Positions 44,509 to 60,388 of a DNA stretch of 64,000 nt are shown piece by piece. Position numbers and translations under genes: made by a program. Origin of the DNA: Candidatus Thiodictyon syntrophicum. Its GTDB lineage: Bacteria; Pseudomonadota; Gammaproteobacteria; Chromatiales; Chromatiaceae. The stretch's first letter is position 1; every line of letters begins with the position of its first letter. The notes under the pieces are model-generated. The model made no database searches. It was not told the origin of the DNA and was given only the letters and a program-made list of their open reading frames with translations. The DNA is taken from contig NZ_CP020370.1 in assembly GCF_002813775.1 (NCBI RefSeq), positions 744,001 to 808,000 of the forward strand, given 5' to 3'.

Positions 44509-47420
44509 CATACAAGAAGAAGCTCATCGAGGTCGCCCTGCCGCTGGAGGCGATCAACAAGGCCTCCGCGCGGGAGAAGTCCATCCGCCATGGGCACCCA
44601 TCCACGCTGCACCTATGGTGGGCGCGCCGGCCGCTGGCGGCGGCGCGGGCGGTGATCTTTGCGCAGATGGTGGACGATCCGTCGGCGCATCCGGACCTCT
44701 TCAAGACCGCGAAGGCGCAAGAGCGGGAGCGGCAGCGGCTGTTCCGCATCATCGAGGACCTGGTGCTGTGGGAGAACACCACCAATGAGACGGTGTTGCA
44801 GCGGGCGCGTGACGAGATTTGGCAGAGTTGGCGCTATACCTGCGCCGAGAATGCCGACCATCCGCGGGCGAACGAGCTGTTTGACCGCTACCGGCTTCCG
44901 GCCTTTCATGATCCATTCGCCGGGGGCGGGTCGCTGCCGCTGGAGGCGCAGCGGTTGGGGTTGGAGAGCTATGCGAGCGACCTGAACCCGGTGGCGGTGT
45001 TGATCAATAAGGCGATGATCGAAATACCGCCGCGCTTTGCAGGCAACCGACCAGTGAATCCGAGGTCCCGTGCCGATGCAGCGAGCGGGGGCAGTTGGAA
45101 GGGCGCGACTGGACTCGCCGAGGACGTGCGCTATTATGGAAAGTGGATGCGGGATGAGGCGGAGAAGCGTATTGGGCACCTCTATCCAAAGATCGAGGTT
45201 ACTGCCGAGATGGTCGAGGGCGGGGATAATCCGCGGCCGGACCTGAAGAAATATGTTGGGCAGAAGCTTACGGTCATCGCGTGGTTATGGGCACGGACTG
45301 TGAAGAGTCCTAATCCTGCCTTTGCCGATGTCGATGTGCCGCTAGCGTCCAGTTTCATGCTCGCCACCAAGACCGACAAGGAAGCTTATATTGAGCCTGT
45401 TATCGGAGGTTGCAGCTACCGCTTCATGGTCAAAGTTGGTAAGCCGAAGGACATAGAAGCGGCGAAGAAAGGGACTAAACTGACACGAGCAAACTTCGGC
45501 TGCCTGATGTCTGGCTCCCCCGTTTCTGGCGACTATATCAAAGCAGAGGGTAAGGCGGGCCGCATGGGCGCGCGGCTGATGGCAATTATTGTTGAAGGTG
45601 ACCCAGGGAAAGTCTATCTCAGCCCAACCCCAGAACATGAGGCATTAGCGCTGAACGCAAGACCAACGTGGCGACCAGCAGGAGACATTGCAACCCGGAT
45701 GACCGGCGGGAACTGCACGCCCTATGGACTCACTTCTTGGGGCGACCTTTTTACATCTCGCCAACTCATTGCGCTGACGACATTCTCTGATATCGTTCAA
45801 GAAGTGCGGGAGAGGGTAAAGCATGACGCTGACCTGTCCAGCTTCACTGCCGATAGCAGTGCCCTGAATATAGGCGACACTGGCGCTGCGGCTTACTCCG
45901 ACGCGGTGGGTTTGTTTTTGGGGTTCAGCACAAGTCGAATGGCGGATCGTCATTCTTCACTCTGTCGCTGGGACCCGAATCCCAGCGGATACTCACCAAA
46001 GATTGCAAATACTTTCGGGCGCCAAGCATTGCCGATGGTTTGGGACTATGTCGAAGGTAATCCTTTCAGTCCGTCTTCCGGCAACTTGTTCGATGCGGTC
46101 GGCTGGATCGTCAAGGTTATCGAGACAGCACTGTCGGCAGCAGCCTTTGGTGAAGCCTATCAGCTTGACGCAAGATATCAAGACACCAGTGGATCAAGAG
46201 TGGTTTCTACCGACCCGCCCTATTACGACAACATCGGTTACGCAGACCTATCCGATTTTTTCTACGTCTGGCTGCGTCGCTCGTTGAAACCCATCTTCCC
46301 CGATCTTTTCGCCACCCTTGCTGTCCCTAAGGCGGAAGAACTGGTCGCCACTCCTTACCGACACGGCAGCAAGGCGAAGGCCGAAACCTTCTTTCTCGAC
46401 GGTATGACGCAGGCGATGCGCCGGCTAGCCGAACAGGCCCATCCAGCCTTCCCGGTCACCATCTACTACGCTTTCAAGCAGGCAGAGAGCGACGGAGCAG
46501 ACGGCACTACGAATACCGGTTGGGATACCTTCCTTGCCGCGGTCATTGAGGCCGGCTTTGCCATCACCGGTACCTGGCCGATGCGCACTGAATTGGGCAA
46601 TCGGATGATCGGCTCCGGCACCAATGCCTTGGCGTCCAGCATCGTTCTCGTCTGCCGCCAGCGCCCCGCCGACGCCCCCACCGCCACCCGCCGCGAATTC
46701 GTCACCGCACTCAAGGCCGAGTTGCCGGCCGCACTGACGCACTTGCAGAAGGGCAACATAGCCCCGGTCGACTTGGCCCAGGCCGCCATCGGCCCCGGCA
46801 TGGCGGTCTACACCCGCTATGCCAAGGTGCTCGACGCCGAGGGCAACCCAATCCCGGTCCGCGCCGCGCTGGCCCTGATCAACCAGACCCTGGACGAGGC
46901 CCTGGCCGAGCAGGAGGGCGACTTCGATGCCGACAGCCGCTGGGCGCTCACCTGGTTCGAGCAGACCGGCTTTGCCGAGGGCGACTATGGCGTCGCGGAG
47001 CAACTCTCCAAGTCCAAGAACACCGCCGTGGCCGGGCTGGTCGAGGCGGGTATCCTGGTCTCCAAGGCCGGCAAGGTGCGCCTGCTGAAACCCGTCGAGC
47101 TACCCACCGACTGGGACCCGACCACCGACAAGCGCCTGACCGTCTGGGAGATGGTCCACCAACTGATCCGTGTGCTGGAGTCCGGCGGCGAGGGCGCCGC
47201 GGCAGTCCTGGTCGCCAAGCTCGGAAGCAAAGCCGAGACCGCCCGCGAGCTGTGCTACCGCCTCTATACCCTGTGCGAGCGCAAGAAGCGCGCGACCGAG
47301 GCCATGGCTTACAACGGCCTGGTGCAGAGCTGGCCCGAGATCACCCGGCTGGCGCAGGCAACGCCGCGCGCCGCTACTCCGGGCACCGGCGACCTGTTCG
47401 ATGATGACGGGGGTCGATGA
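44505..47420 (+). CDS. DUF1156 DNA methylase of the Hma-like locus
   Basis: 971 residues. The N-terminal DUF1156 region is [20 protein letters not shown], then [20 protein letters not shown]. Methylase motif I is [13 protein letters not shown] near residue 136 and motif IV is DPPYYDN near 570, typical of amino-methylases. From about 45050 to 46350 the coding DNA is visibly less GC-rich than at the two ends, which suggests exchange of the recognition region. The ATG overlaps the previous stop by 4 bp. Confidence 0.92.
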   Translation: MTYKKKLIEVALPLEAINKASAREKSIRHGHPSTLHLWWARRPLAAARAVIFAQMVDDPSAHPDLFKTAKAQERERQRLFRIIEDLVLWENTTNETVLQRARDEIWQSWRYTCAENADHPRANELFDRYRLPAFHDPFAGGGSLPLEAQRLGLESYASDLNPVAVLINKAMIEIPPRFAGNRPVNPRSRADAASGGSWKGATGLAEDVRYYGKWMRDEAEKRIGHLYPKIEVTAEMVEGGDNPRPDLKKYVGQKLTVIAWLWARTVKSPNPAFADVDVPLASSFMLATKTDKEAYIEPVIGGCSYRFMVKVGKPKDIEAAKKGTKLTRANFGCLMSGSPVSGDYIKAEGKAGRMGARLMAIIVEGDPGKVYLSPTPEHEALALNARPTWRPAGDIATRMTGGNCTPYGLTSWGDLFTSRQLIALTTFSDIVQEVRERVKHDADLSSFTADSSALNIGDTGAAAYSDAVGLFLGFSTSRMADRHSSLCRWDPNPSGYSPKIANTFGRQALPMVWDYVEGNPFSPSSGNLFDAVGWIVKVIETALSAAAFGEAYQLDARYQDTSGSRVVSTDPPYYDNIGYADLSDFFYVWLRRSLKPIFPDLFATLAVPKAEELVATPYRHGSKAKAETFFLDGMTQAMRRLAEQAHPAFPVTIYYAFKQAESDGADGTTNTGWDTFLAAVIEAGFAITGTWPMRTELGNRMIGSGTNALASSIVLVCRQRPADAPTATRREFVTALKAELPAALTHLQKGNIAPVDLAQAAIGPGMAVYTRYAKVLDAEGNPIPVRAALALINQTLDEALAEQEGDFDADSRWALTWFEQTGFAEGDYGVAEQLSKSKNTAVAGLVEAGILVSKAGKVRLLKPVELPTDWDPTTDKRLTVWEMVHQLIRVLESGGEGAAAVLVAKLGSKAETARELCYRLYTLCERKKRATEAMAYNGLVQSWPEITRLAQATPRAATPGTGDLFDDDGGR

Positions 47421-47731
47421 TGAGTCTGATCGATGATGCTCTGGCCTGCCTCAAGCCGGCGGTACCGGCCGGCACCCGGCTGATTGTGTTCGGCTCGCAG
47501 GCGCGCGGTGATGCACGGGCAGACAGCGACCTCGACTTGCTGGTGGTGGAACCGGAGGTGCCCGACCGCTTCGCGGAGATGGCGCGCCTTGCCACCCTGC
47601 TGGGTCGACGCCTGATCCCCGCCGATGTGGTGGTGATGAGCGCGGACACCTTTGAACGCCAGAAATCGGTGGTCAATACCTTGGCCTGGCGTGCGGCACA
47701 GGAAGGGCAGGCGTATGACCTGGCTGCTTGA
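47417..47731 (+). CDS. MNT-type minimal nucleotidyltransferase (antitoxin-like)
   Basis: 104 residues. Pol-beta nucleotidyltransferase motif [19 protein letters not shown] with the two Asp of DLD. A third acidic position (ADVVVM) is present. MNT proteins usually pair with an adjacent HEPN toxin and inactivate it by adenylylation. Here the HEPN gene is a stub. The start overlaps the methylase stop by 4 bp. Confidence 0.9.
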   Translation: MMSLIDDALACLKPAVPAGTRLIVFGSQARGDARADSDLDLLVVEPEVPDRFAEMARLATLLGRRLIPADVVVMSADTFERQKSVVNTLAWRAAQEGQAYDLAA

Positions 47732-47780
47732 GCATGCGCTGGCGCTGCTGGCCCGTGCGCGCGACGACCGTTATGTCGTA
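47715..47780 (+). pseudogene. HEPN-domain gene stub
   Basis: The ATG at 47715, inside the MNT gene end, opens [21 protein letters not shown], the first helix of HEPN proteins that partner MNT. After about 22 codons the sequence becomes dispersed repeats. The catalytic R(x4-6)H helix is gone, so the toxin cannot be made. Confidence 0.6.
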
Positions 47781-48180
47781 TGCCACCTATCTCGTTCCTA
47801 CGCTCTGCGTCACTGCCATTACGTTATGGGAAGAGGATTGCTCACGCCAAGGCGCCAAGCTCGCCAAGGTTTTTTCCTCACTGGGCAGGTGATACGGATT
47901 GCACCCTCACCCCTTTGTCTTCCTTGGCGAGCTTGGCGCCTTGGCGTGGGTATTCCTTCTCTTCTTTGCGTCTTTGTGCCTTTGTGAGAGAATTCTTAAC
48001 TCGTCCTCACGCTCCGCGTGGGAATGCAGTCCCGGCCGCTCCTGCGGCCCGTCCCGTGCGGAGGATGACATGAACCCTCTATCTGTCACGCCCTTTCAGG
48101 GCTCGACTTGATTGGATTGCCAACCCAGGGCGTTGCCTTGGGCTGGTATGTATGACCCCGTTGGGGTCTTCCGGCACCCT
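47781..48180. repeat. Cluster of at least four palindromic repeat families
   Basis: In order: a degenerate GTTCCTACGCTCTGCGT-like copy; a perfect 27-bp inverted repeat (47843-47869 and 47922-47948, starting CACGCCAAGGCGCC); a TTCTTTGCGTCTTTGTGCC stretch; a CACGCTCCGCGTGGGAATG palindrome at 48007-48025 with a CCGCTCCTGCGGCC stem; CTGTCACGCCCTTTCAGGGC at 48083; and a CCCAGGGCGTTGCCTTGGGC hairpin near 48126. No gene is seen here. It occupies the place of the lost HEPN gene. Confidence 0.75.
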
Positions 48181-48206
48181 CATTGCGAAAGGCAGGGACC
48201 AATAGC

Positions 48207-51542
<3,336 letters not shown>

Positions 51543-51682
51543 TACCGGGCAACCGACGCTCGGGGCCGGGCCTTGGTCTGCAAGCAGGCGGTGGCCGGGG
51601 TCAAGTGCGGATGGTTGCGTCCCGAGGCCGCCCCTGGAACCCGATCGACACGTTTTGTCTGCCGCGAAGCGACTACATACAC

Positions 51683-52102
51683 TTGAAATACATTGCTTCT
51701 TTTCTTGCCAACCTCAAGAGCCCCTGGTATCACTGGTACCAGGGCCGCAGACTCGTCGCGCTGGCCGGCATGGGGCTGGGCCTGGGCGTCACCGGGCTCT
51801 TCGTCACGCTCACCGCCGGTTTCGGCCTCTTCCCTTTAGTGCTCATGCTGGCACTCGACCATGTCCTCATCGTCTTGATCGCCCTGTATGTCCTGGTCCG
51901 GTTCTCGCTACCCGGCTATCTGCCGCTCGCGTTTGTCGATTGGTTCCTGGTCAAACAGGTCTTGCTGATCGCGCTCCCGGGGATACTGATCACCAGGGCC
52001 TGCACCCTCGGGGTCGCCACGCTGGCGGGACGGGGCCGCGTCCAGGTGGTTAGTCTCAAGAAGAGTATTTTGCCGCAAATGAACGCAAATGAACGCAAAT
52101 AA
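51683..52102 (+). CDS. Small putative membrane protein ending in a repeat
   Basis: About 139 residues if a TTG start is used; the frame is open to 51605 and the true start is unclear. Three hydrophobic segments are visible (VALAGMGLGLGVTGLFVTL, LVLMLALDHVLIVLIALYVL, QVLLIALPGILITR). The last residues (LPQMNANERK) come from a TTGTCCGCAAAT-type arm, so the C-terminus may be truncated. Not recognised; possibly a remnant. Confidence 0.4.
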   Translation: MKYIASFLANLKSPWYHWYQGRRLVALAGMGLGLGVTGLFVTLTAGFGLFPLVLMLALDHVLIVLIALYVLVRFSLPGYLPLAFVDWFLVKQVLLIALPGILITRACTLGVATLAGRGRVQVVSLKKSILPQMNANERK

Positions 52103-52205
52103 ATCTGCTGGTTAGCATCGTCGCGGGCGTCACCCGGGCGGTGAACGCGCAGTAAAGGCCAAATTGTGGATTATTCGCGTTAATTGGCGTTCATTTGCGG
52201 CTAAA
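52063..52205. repeat. TTGTCCGCAAAT-type inverted-repeat element, short copy
   Basis: Left arm CCGCAAATGAACGCAAATGA at 52073 with a further unit; right arm GGCGTTCATTTGCGGC near 52179 in inverse orientation, about 80 bp apart. It ends next to the mutT stop codon at 52220. Same family as 508-822. Confidence 0.75.
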
Positions 52206-52219
52206 CTGCTGTTTCTTGG

Positions 52220-53167
52220 TTAATCGGGCCACAGCCCCCTAATGGCGGCGATCCCCTGGGCGCCGTGGCGGATGGCGTCGGACAGGTCGGTGGGAGCGAG
52301 ACCGCCCAGGGCGTAGACCGGCAGCGGGATCGGGTCGATGAGGGCGGCGAAGCGCGGCCAGCCTAGCGGGTGGGCCTCGGGGTGGGTGGCGGTGGGCTTG
52401 ACCGGGGAGAGCAGCGCATAGTCGAGCCCCAGGGCGGCGGCCCGGGTGAGGTCGGTGGCGTCATGGCAGGAGGCGCCGACCAGTTCATCCGGCGCGCCGG
52501 GGCGCTCGCTCAGGCTGGCCAGGCGCCGGGCGCTCAGGTGCAGGCCGTGGCGGGGGCAGCCGACGATGCCCGCGGGGTCGCGGTTGAGCAGGAGGCGGGC
52601 GCCGTTGGCGGTGCAGAGCGCATAGGCGCGCGCGGCCAGGTCGCGGTAGGCGGCGTCGTCGATCTCGTGGGCCCGCAGTTGTACCAGCCGGACGCCGCCG
52701 CGGATCGCCTGCTCAAGCCGTGCCAGCAGCGTTGCGGGGTCCCGCGGGTCGGGGCCGGTGATGAGCAGCAGTTGGGGCAGGCGCAGGGCCGTGATGATGG
52801 GGCGGTCGGCGGCCGGGAAGCGGGTCGGGTCCATGGCGTCCGGGTGCAGCCAGGCCAGCGGCTGTCCCTCCCGCCCTTGGGGGACGCCGGCGTGGGCGCC
52901 GATGCGATGTACATCCAGCAGGATGTGGCGGTCGCCGTAGTCGTGGTGGACGCGGATCAGGGGGCGGCTGGTGTAGACCCGGATGCCGAGTTCCTCATCC
53001 AGTTCGCGGGCCAGGCCCTGTTCGGGGGTCTCGCCGGGCTCCAGTTTGCCACCCGGGAACTCCCAGAGTCCGCCCTGGTGGGCCTGGTCGGGGCGGCGGG
53101 TGACCAGGACCCGGCCCTGGTCGTCCTGGAGGGCGCCGGCCATGACGTGGATCTGCTTCCTGGGCAT
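52220..53167 (-). CDS. mutT: MutT Nudix hydrolase fused to a ThiE/TenI-like domain
   Basis: 315 residues from MPRKQIHVMAGAL. The Nudix box is GGKLEPGETPEQGLARELDE followed by ELG. The C-terminal half is a thiamine-phosphate-synthase-like barrel (ARLEQAIRGGVRLVQLRAHE, then YALLSPVKPTATHP and YALGGLAPTDL). This fusion is common in gammaproteobacteria. The Nudix part cleans 8-oxo-dGTP; the role of the second domain is unsettled. Downstream of argJ across an H4 repeat. Confidence 0.92.
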   Translation of the reverse strand: MPRKQIHVMAGALQDDQGRVLVTRRPDQAHQGGLWEFPGGKLEPGETPEQGLARELDEELGIRVYTSRPLIRVHHDYGDRHILLDVHRIGAHAGVPQGREGQPLAWLHPDAMDPTRFPAADRPIITALRLPQLLLITGPDPRDPATLLARLEQAIRGGVRLVQLRAHEIDDAAYRDLAARAYALCTANGARLLLNRDPAGIVGCPRHGLHLSARRLASLSERPGAPDELVGASCHDATDLTRAAALGLDYALLSPVKPTATHPEAHPLGWPRFAALIDPIPLPVYALGGLAPTDLSDAIRHGAQGIAAIRGLWPD

Positions 53168-53193
53168 CGGCACTGCGTGGTCCCGTAAGGAAC

Positions 53194-53376
<183 letters not shown>

Positions 53377-53381
<5 letters not shown>

Positions 53382-54591
53382 ACCGGTACTCCGCATTGAT
53401 CCGCACATAGTCATAGGACAGGTCGCAGGTGAGGACCTCGGCGGCGGACTCGCCGCGGCCCAGGGCGACGCGGATCAGGATCTCGGGCGCGCGCATGACG
53501 GCGGCGCCGGCGGCCTCGGTGTAGGTGGGTGCGCGCCCGCCGCCATCGACGATGAGTACGTCACCGAGCCAGACCCGAACCCCGGCGATGGCCAAATCTG
53601 CGATGCCGGCGCGCCCGACGGCGGCGAGGATGCGGCCCCAGTTGGGGTCGGAGGCGAAGAGCGCGGTTTTCACCAGCGGGGAGTGGGCGATGGTGTAGGC
53701 GACCTGGCGCGCCTCGGCGTGGCTCGCGGCGCCCTCGACGCGGACCGTCACCAGCTTGGTGGCGCCCTCGGCGTCGCGCACGATGGCGGTGGCAAGCTCG
53801 ATGCAGACGGCGTCCAGGGCGGCCTGGAAGGCCGCATAGTCGGGGCTCACGGCGGCGGCGATGGGGTCGTTGCCCAGGGTGCCGGTAGCGGCCAGAACAC
53901 AGGCGTCGTTGGTGGAGGTGTCGCCGTCCACGGTGATGGCGTTGAAGGAGCGCTCCACCGCGGCGTGCAGACAGGCGGTGAGGAAACCGGGCGCCACGGC
54001 CGCATCGGTGGCCAGGAAACCGAGCATGGTCGCCATGTCGGGGCAGATCATGCCGGCGCCTTTGGCCATGCCGGTGAGGGTGGCGGTGCGCCCGTCGCAC
54101 GCGAACTGGCGGGAGACGAGCTTGGGCACCCGGTCCGTGGTCATGATGGCGCGGGCGGCCTCCGGCCAGTGGGTCGCGTCGAGTTGGCCCAGGAGCCGGG
54201 GCAGGGCGGCGGCGATGCGCTCTACCGGCAGGTGCTCGCCGATGACGCCGGTGGAGAAGGGCAGGACGCTCCCGGCCGGGTCGCCGGTCAACTCGGCGAC
54301 CGCCTGGCAGCTCGCGGCGGCGTCCAGCAGGCCGCGGGCGCCGGTGCCGGCGTTGGCGTTGCCGGCATTGATCAGCCACCAGCGCGCGGCGCCCGCGCCT
54401 AAGTGGGTGCGGGCCAGGGTGACCGGGGCGGCGCAGAAGGCGTTACGGGTAAAGACAGCCGCGCAGTCGGTGCCCGCGGCCAGTTCCACGAGCACCAGGT
54501 CGTTGCGGTCGCGGTAGCGGATGCCGGCCGCGCCCACGGCCAGGCGTATGCCGGCGACCGGCAGGAAGTGCAGTTCGGGCTGTTCGGTCAT
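53377..54591 (-). CDS. argJ: Bifunctional glutamate N-acetyltransferase / amino-acid N-acetyltransferase
   Basis: 404 residues, normal length. The autoproteolysis site lies in ITVDGDTSTNDACVLAATG (cleavage before a Thr of this stretch makes the alpha and beta chains). KGAGMICPDMATMLGFLATD precedes it. It transfers acetyl between ornithine and glutamate in arginine synthesis. The stop codon TAG is followed by TAACGAG of the H4 repeat. 9 bp downstream of secA. Confidence 0.96.
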
Positions 54592-54600
54592 GGGTAAACC

Positions 54601-57414
<2,814 letters not shown>

Positions 57415-57529
57415 CGTTGGGAGGAAGGGCCTTGTGGGATAATCGCCGGGATCTTACCGGATTCCCGTCCTGACCGCAGGTCCTACGCTGGACGACACTG
57501 CCATCAGGTCAAGCGCCGCACCACCTCCT

Positions 57530-57582
57530 GGAGTCCAAGGCTTCAGCCTTGGAGGGGCGCCAAGGCTGAAGCCTTGGACTCC
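57530..57582. repeat. GGAGTCCAAGGCTTCAGCC palindrome
   Basis: Perfect 23-bp arms at 57530-57552 and 57560-57582 with a 7-base loop. It is similar in layout to the GGAGGTCGAGGC family. Lies between secA and the exported-protein gene. Confidence 0.8.
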
Positions 57583-57593
57583 GGGTACACACC

Positions 57594-57610
57594 TGTCAGC
57601 TTTCTTTACA
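57594..57610 (+). promoter_or_regulatory. TGTCAGCTTTCTTTACA motif, possible enhancer site
   Basis: A 17-bp motif 110 bp upstream of the sigma-54-like promoter. I recall similar TGTAAA/CTGACA motifs upstream of PEP-CTERM genes, where an enhancer-binding protein (PrsR type) acts. Inference, not proven here. Confidence 0.4.
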
Positions 57611-57720
57611 CCACGGGTCCCTGCGTACACTTGTTGCTGGAACCGCCCGCAGCACCCGCTGCCCCGCAAGCCTTGCCGTTGCTGGGTCCCCTGACTATTT
57701 CCAGGCTCCCGGCGTGGGTC

Positions 57721-57736
57721 TGGCACATTTCTCGCT
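57721..57736 (+). promoter_or_regulatory. Sigma-54-type promoter
   Basis: TGGCACATTTCTCGCT. The invariant GG (57722-57723) and GC (57734-57735) are 12 bp apart as in TGGCAC-N5-TTGCA; one base of the -12 box differs (TCGC). It precedes the PEP-CTERM exported-protein gene by about 180 bp. Confidence 0.55.
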
Positions 57737-58702
57737 TAGATCGCTGCCGAGTGAACCCAGGCGCCCAGGCCCGGTGTTCGCGGATGCGGGGGCAGCGGGC
57801 CCGGGGATGCCGACCGGCCAGGGCACCAAGGCCCATCGGTCCCCGGCCGGAGTGTCCCGAAGTGCCCGAAGGGACAGCTTCCAGCCCCCGGCCTGATCAA
57901 ATCTACGGGAAATACATCAAATGTCGCAACACTCACAAGCCCGACCACGGCACCTGTCCGGTGCCTTCAGCACCCTTTGTTCAGCCGTGCCCCGCGCGGC
58001 CCTGCGCCGACTCTGGCCGCTGTGTCTCGTCGGCGCCTCGCTTGCGCTATTGCCCTTGCCAGGCAACGCGGCCATCATCAGCGCCTACAATGACCCTAAC
58101 CTGTTCGGGACGCTCGACCAACAGGAGGTGGGCTTCATCGGCGACTCGGCCTGCGCACCCACCTCGGTCGTCAATTCTTTTGTTTATCTGGAGCGGCGGT
58201 ATCCGGCAATCTTCGGCCGGAGTCTGGTGCCGGACACGGACACTGACAGCCAGTACGATCCGGAGGAATTGAAGGCGGTCGCCTTGACCCTGGCCGGTCC
58301 GAATTACATGGCTACGACCGAGCAGAGCGGAACGCAGGACGGCTACATGGCCTTTGGTAAGGAGAAGTACATGGAGGAAAAGGCACCGGACAAGACCCTC
58401 TACCGCGCCGTCGCCGAGGGGTCCTGGGACGGGCCCTCGGGGTCGCAGCCCGACTGGTACCAGGCGAGTACCGTGCCCACCATCGAGTTTCTATACGAGG
58501 TATTGTCGGGCGCTTTCGATGTGGAGGTGGGGGTGACCTGGACCACCCCCGGCGAGACCGGGGGTCACTGGATAACCGCTTATGGTCTGACGTTCGACAC
58601 CCTGACCAAGGTTGGGTCGCTGAGTTTCATCGATCCGTGGAAGGCGGTCGACCTCACCGGTCTCCTCGAGATCCTGGGTAACGGCAAGATCCAACTGACC
58701 TA

Positions 58703-59859
58703 TACTCTAAATTGAAATTATTTGAGATTTTCTAATGCGCTGAAACTTTAAAGAAAACAGGGTCTTCATTTCGCTTTTGCATTGAGCGTTCGCATCGCTC
58801 AAGCAGTTTGATATTGCGCTCTTGAATTTCGGAAAATCCTCGTAATATTTTGAATAAAGTGCTTTTTTCTTTACGTATCTCCATAATCTTTCGATCAGAT
58901 TAAGATTTGGTGAGTAGGGAGGTAGATAAAGCAGATCGATTTTCAGCTCTTGTGCAAGCTCAGCCACAATGCGACATTTTTGGTATTTTGCATTATCTAA
59001 AATCAGTGTGATGGCTTCGCCAATGTGACATGCAGCAATCTTACGTAGGAGCGCGCAAACACTGATCGCGTCAATATATGTATCATTGGTGACCGTGACG
59101 ATATCATGGGTCACAGCATTCAGGGCACCCAAGACATTAAATCGCTTACGGCCAGCAGGCGCTTTGATAAATAGGCGCGTAAATGACCACAGGAAACCCA
59201 AAAATGGAGCAAGTACAAAATGGGCGGCATCAACGAAATAGACGTGACGATTCCCGGCTATCGCCTCATTCAGAATTGGTTGTAACTTGTTGTTTATAAA
59301 TGCTTCCTGTTCGTCGGGATCACCTTTTGCTGGAACCATCCCGACTTTTCTCCGATACATGCCGATAGAAAGCAAGAAGGTGCGAACGCTACCGAGACTA
59401 CGCTTGATACCGGTTAGTTTTTCAATTTCAGAAGCGGTCTCCTTTAAGCTGCCAGGCGGATGTTCAGAAAAATGTTTCTTTAGGAGATAACGGTGGTCTT
59501 GTAATTCGCTTTGAGGGCGATACGGTCGCCGCTTCATAACTTTGTCGAGCCCACCATCTATATAGCTACGAATCGTGGTTATAATCGTATTTCCAGAAGC
59601 ACTGCTAAGCCGAGCGATTTCATGATTAGAATATCCAAGTGACTTATACCAAAGAATACTCATGCGCTTGCGAATTACCGGAGATGAATCGTAGAGACGA
59701 GCCTTCTCAATGATATCCTTATCTCGATTAGGGAACTCGCAATTGTACATGTCATGGCTCCATAAGAATTCAAAGATTGGGAGGGGCTACCTCCCTAGCT
59801 TGCTCGGGCAGCAGGGAAAATGCTATTTATAATACCGCAACCTATGCCTATAGCAAGTA
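58703..59859 (-). mobile_element. IS630-family insertion sequence
   Basis: About 1157 bp flanked by the TA dinucleotide at 58701-58702 and 59860-59861, the usual IS630 target. The termini share only TACT at the very ends. It is much more AT-rich than its surroundings. Boundaries are supported by exact restoration of the host frame. Confidence 0.82.
58707..59750 (-). CDS. IS630-family transposase
   Basis: 347 residues. Helix-turn-helix N-terminus (GYSNHEIARLSSASGNTIITTI), then the DDE residues in VYFVDAAHF, LILDNAKYQKC and LPPYSPNLNLIERLWRYVKK. Complete and uninterrupted. Codon use and base composition differ from the host, pointing to transfer from an AT-rich source. Confidence 0.93.
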   Translation of the reverse strand: MYNCEFPNRDKDIIEKARLYDSSPVIRKRMSILWYKSLGYSNHEIARLSSASGNTIITTIRSYIDGGLDKVMKRRPYRPQSELQDHRYLLKKHFSEHPPGSLKETASEIEKLTGIKRSLGSVRTFLLSIGMYRRKVGMVPAKGDPDEQEAFINNKLQPILNEAIAGNRHVYFVDAAHFVLAPFLGFLWSFTRLFIKAPAGRKRFNVLGALNAVTHDIVTVTNDTYIDAISVCALLRKIAACHIGEAITLILDNAKYQKCRIVAELAQELKIDLLYLPPYSPNLNLIERLWRYVKKKALYSKYYEDFPKFKSAISNCLSDANAQCKSEMKTLFSLKFQRIRKSQIISI

Positions 59860-60132
59860 TACCAGGGCGGGGCGGCGGACCCTGATACGCTCACCAGTAC
59901 GATCGATATCATCGTTGCCGAGACCGCTGCCGCTATCCCAGAGCCGGCCGTCGTATTCCTGTGTGGCGCGGGGGGGCTGACCCTGCTCGTCGTGCGCAGA
60001 AGACGAAAGGTCTGAGGGCGGGAATTTCGGGGCAGTCTGCTGATTTTTGCCAGGTCAGCACGCGCAGCGGCCCGGATCGTGTCGACTCTGACGTCGATCG
60101 CGCCTGGCCGCTTTGCGGTGGCGGTGGCTGTC

Positions 60133-60304
<172 letters not shown>

Positions 60305-60388
60305 CGGCAAGCGGTCCCTAATGGACTTGTTTGACCTATTACCGGAGGTGGAACTGTTCCCGCGCGGGCGGGACGCCGCGGCTGCTTT

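Larger units (their letters stand above)
57921..60015 (+). pseudogene. C39-peptidase-like PEP-CTERM exported protein, split by an IS
   Basis: The N-terminal part (57921-58702) has a signal peptide ending at PLPGNA and a papain/C39-like triad candidate: C78 in GDSACAPTS, H216 in GGHWITAYG, D238 in FIDPWK. An IS630 element interrupts at a TA. The frame resumes at 59862: QGGAADPDTLTSTID, then IPEPAVVFLCGAGGLTLLVV and RRRRKV, a PEP-CTERM sorting signal, stopping at 60013-60015. Joined across one TA, the ORF is 311 residues. As it stands, the protein ends at TLN inside the IS and lacks the sorting tail. Confidence 0.8.
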
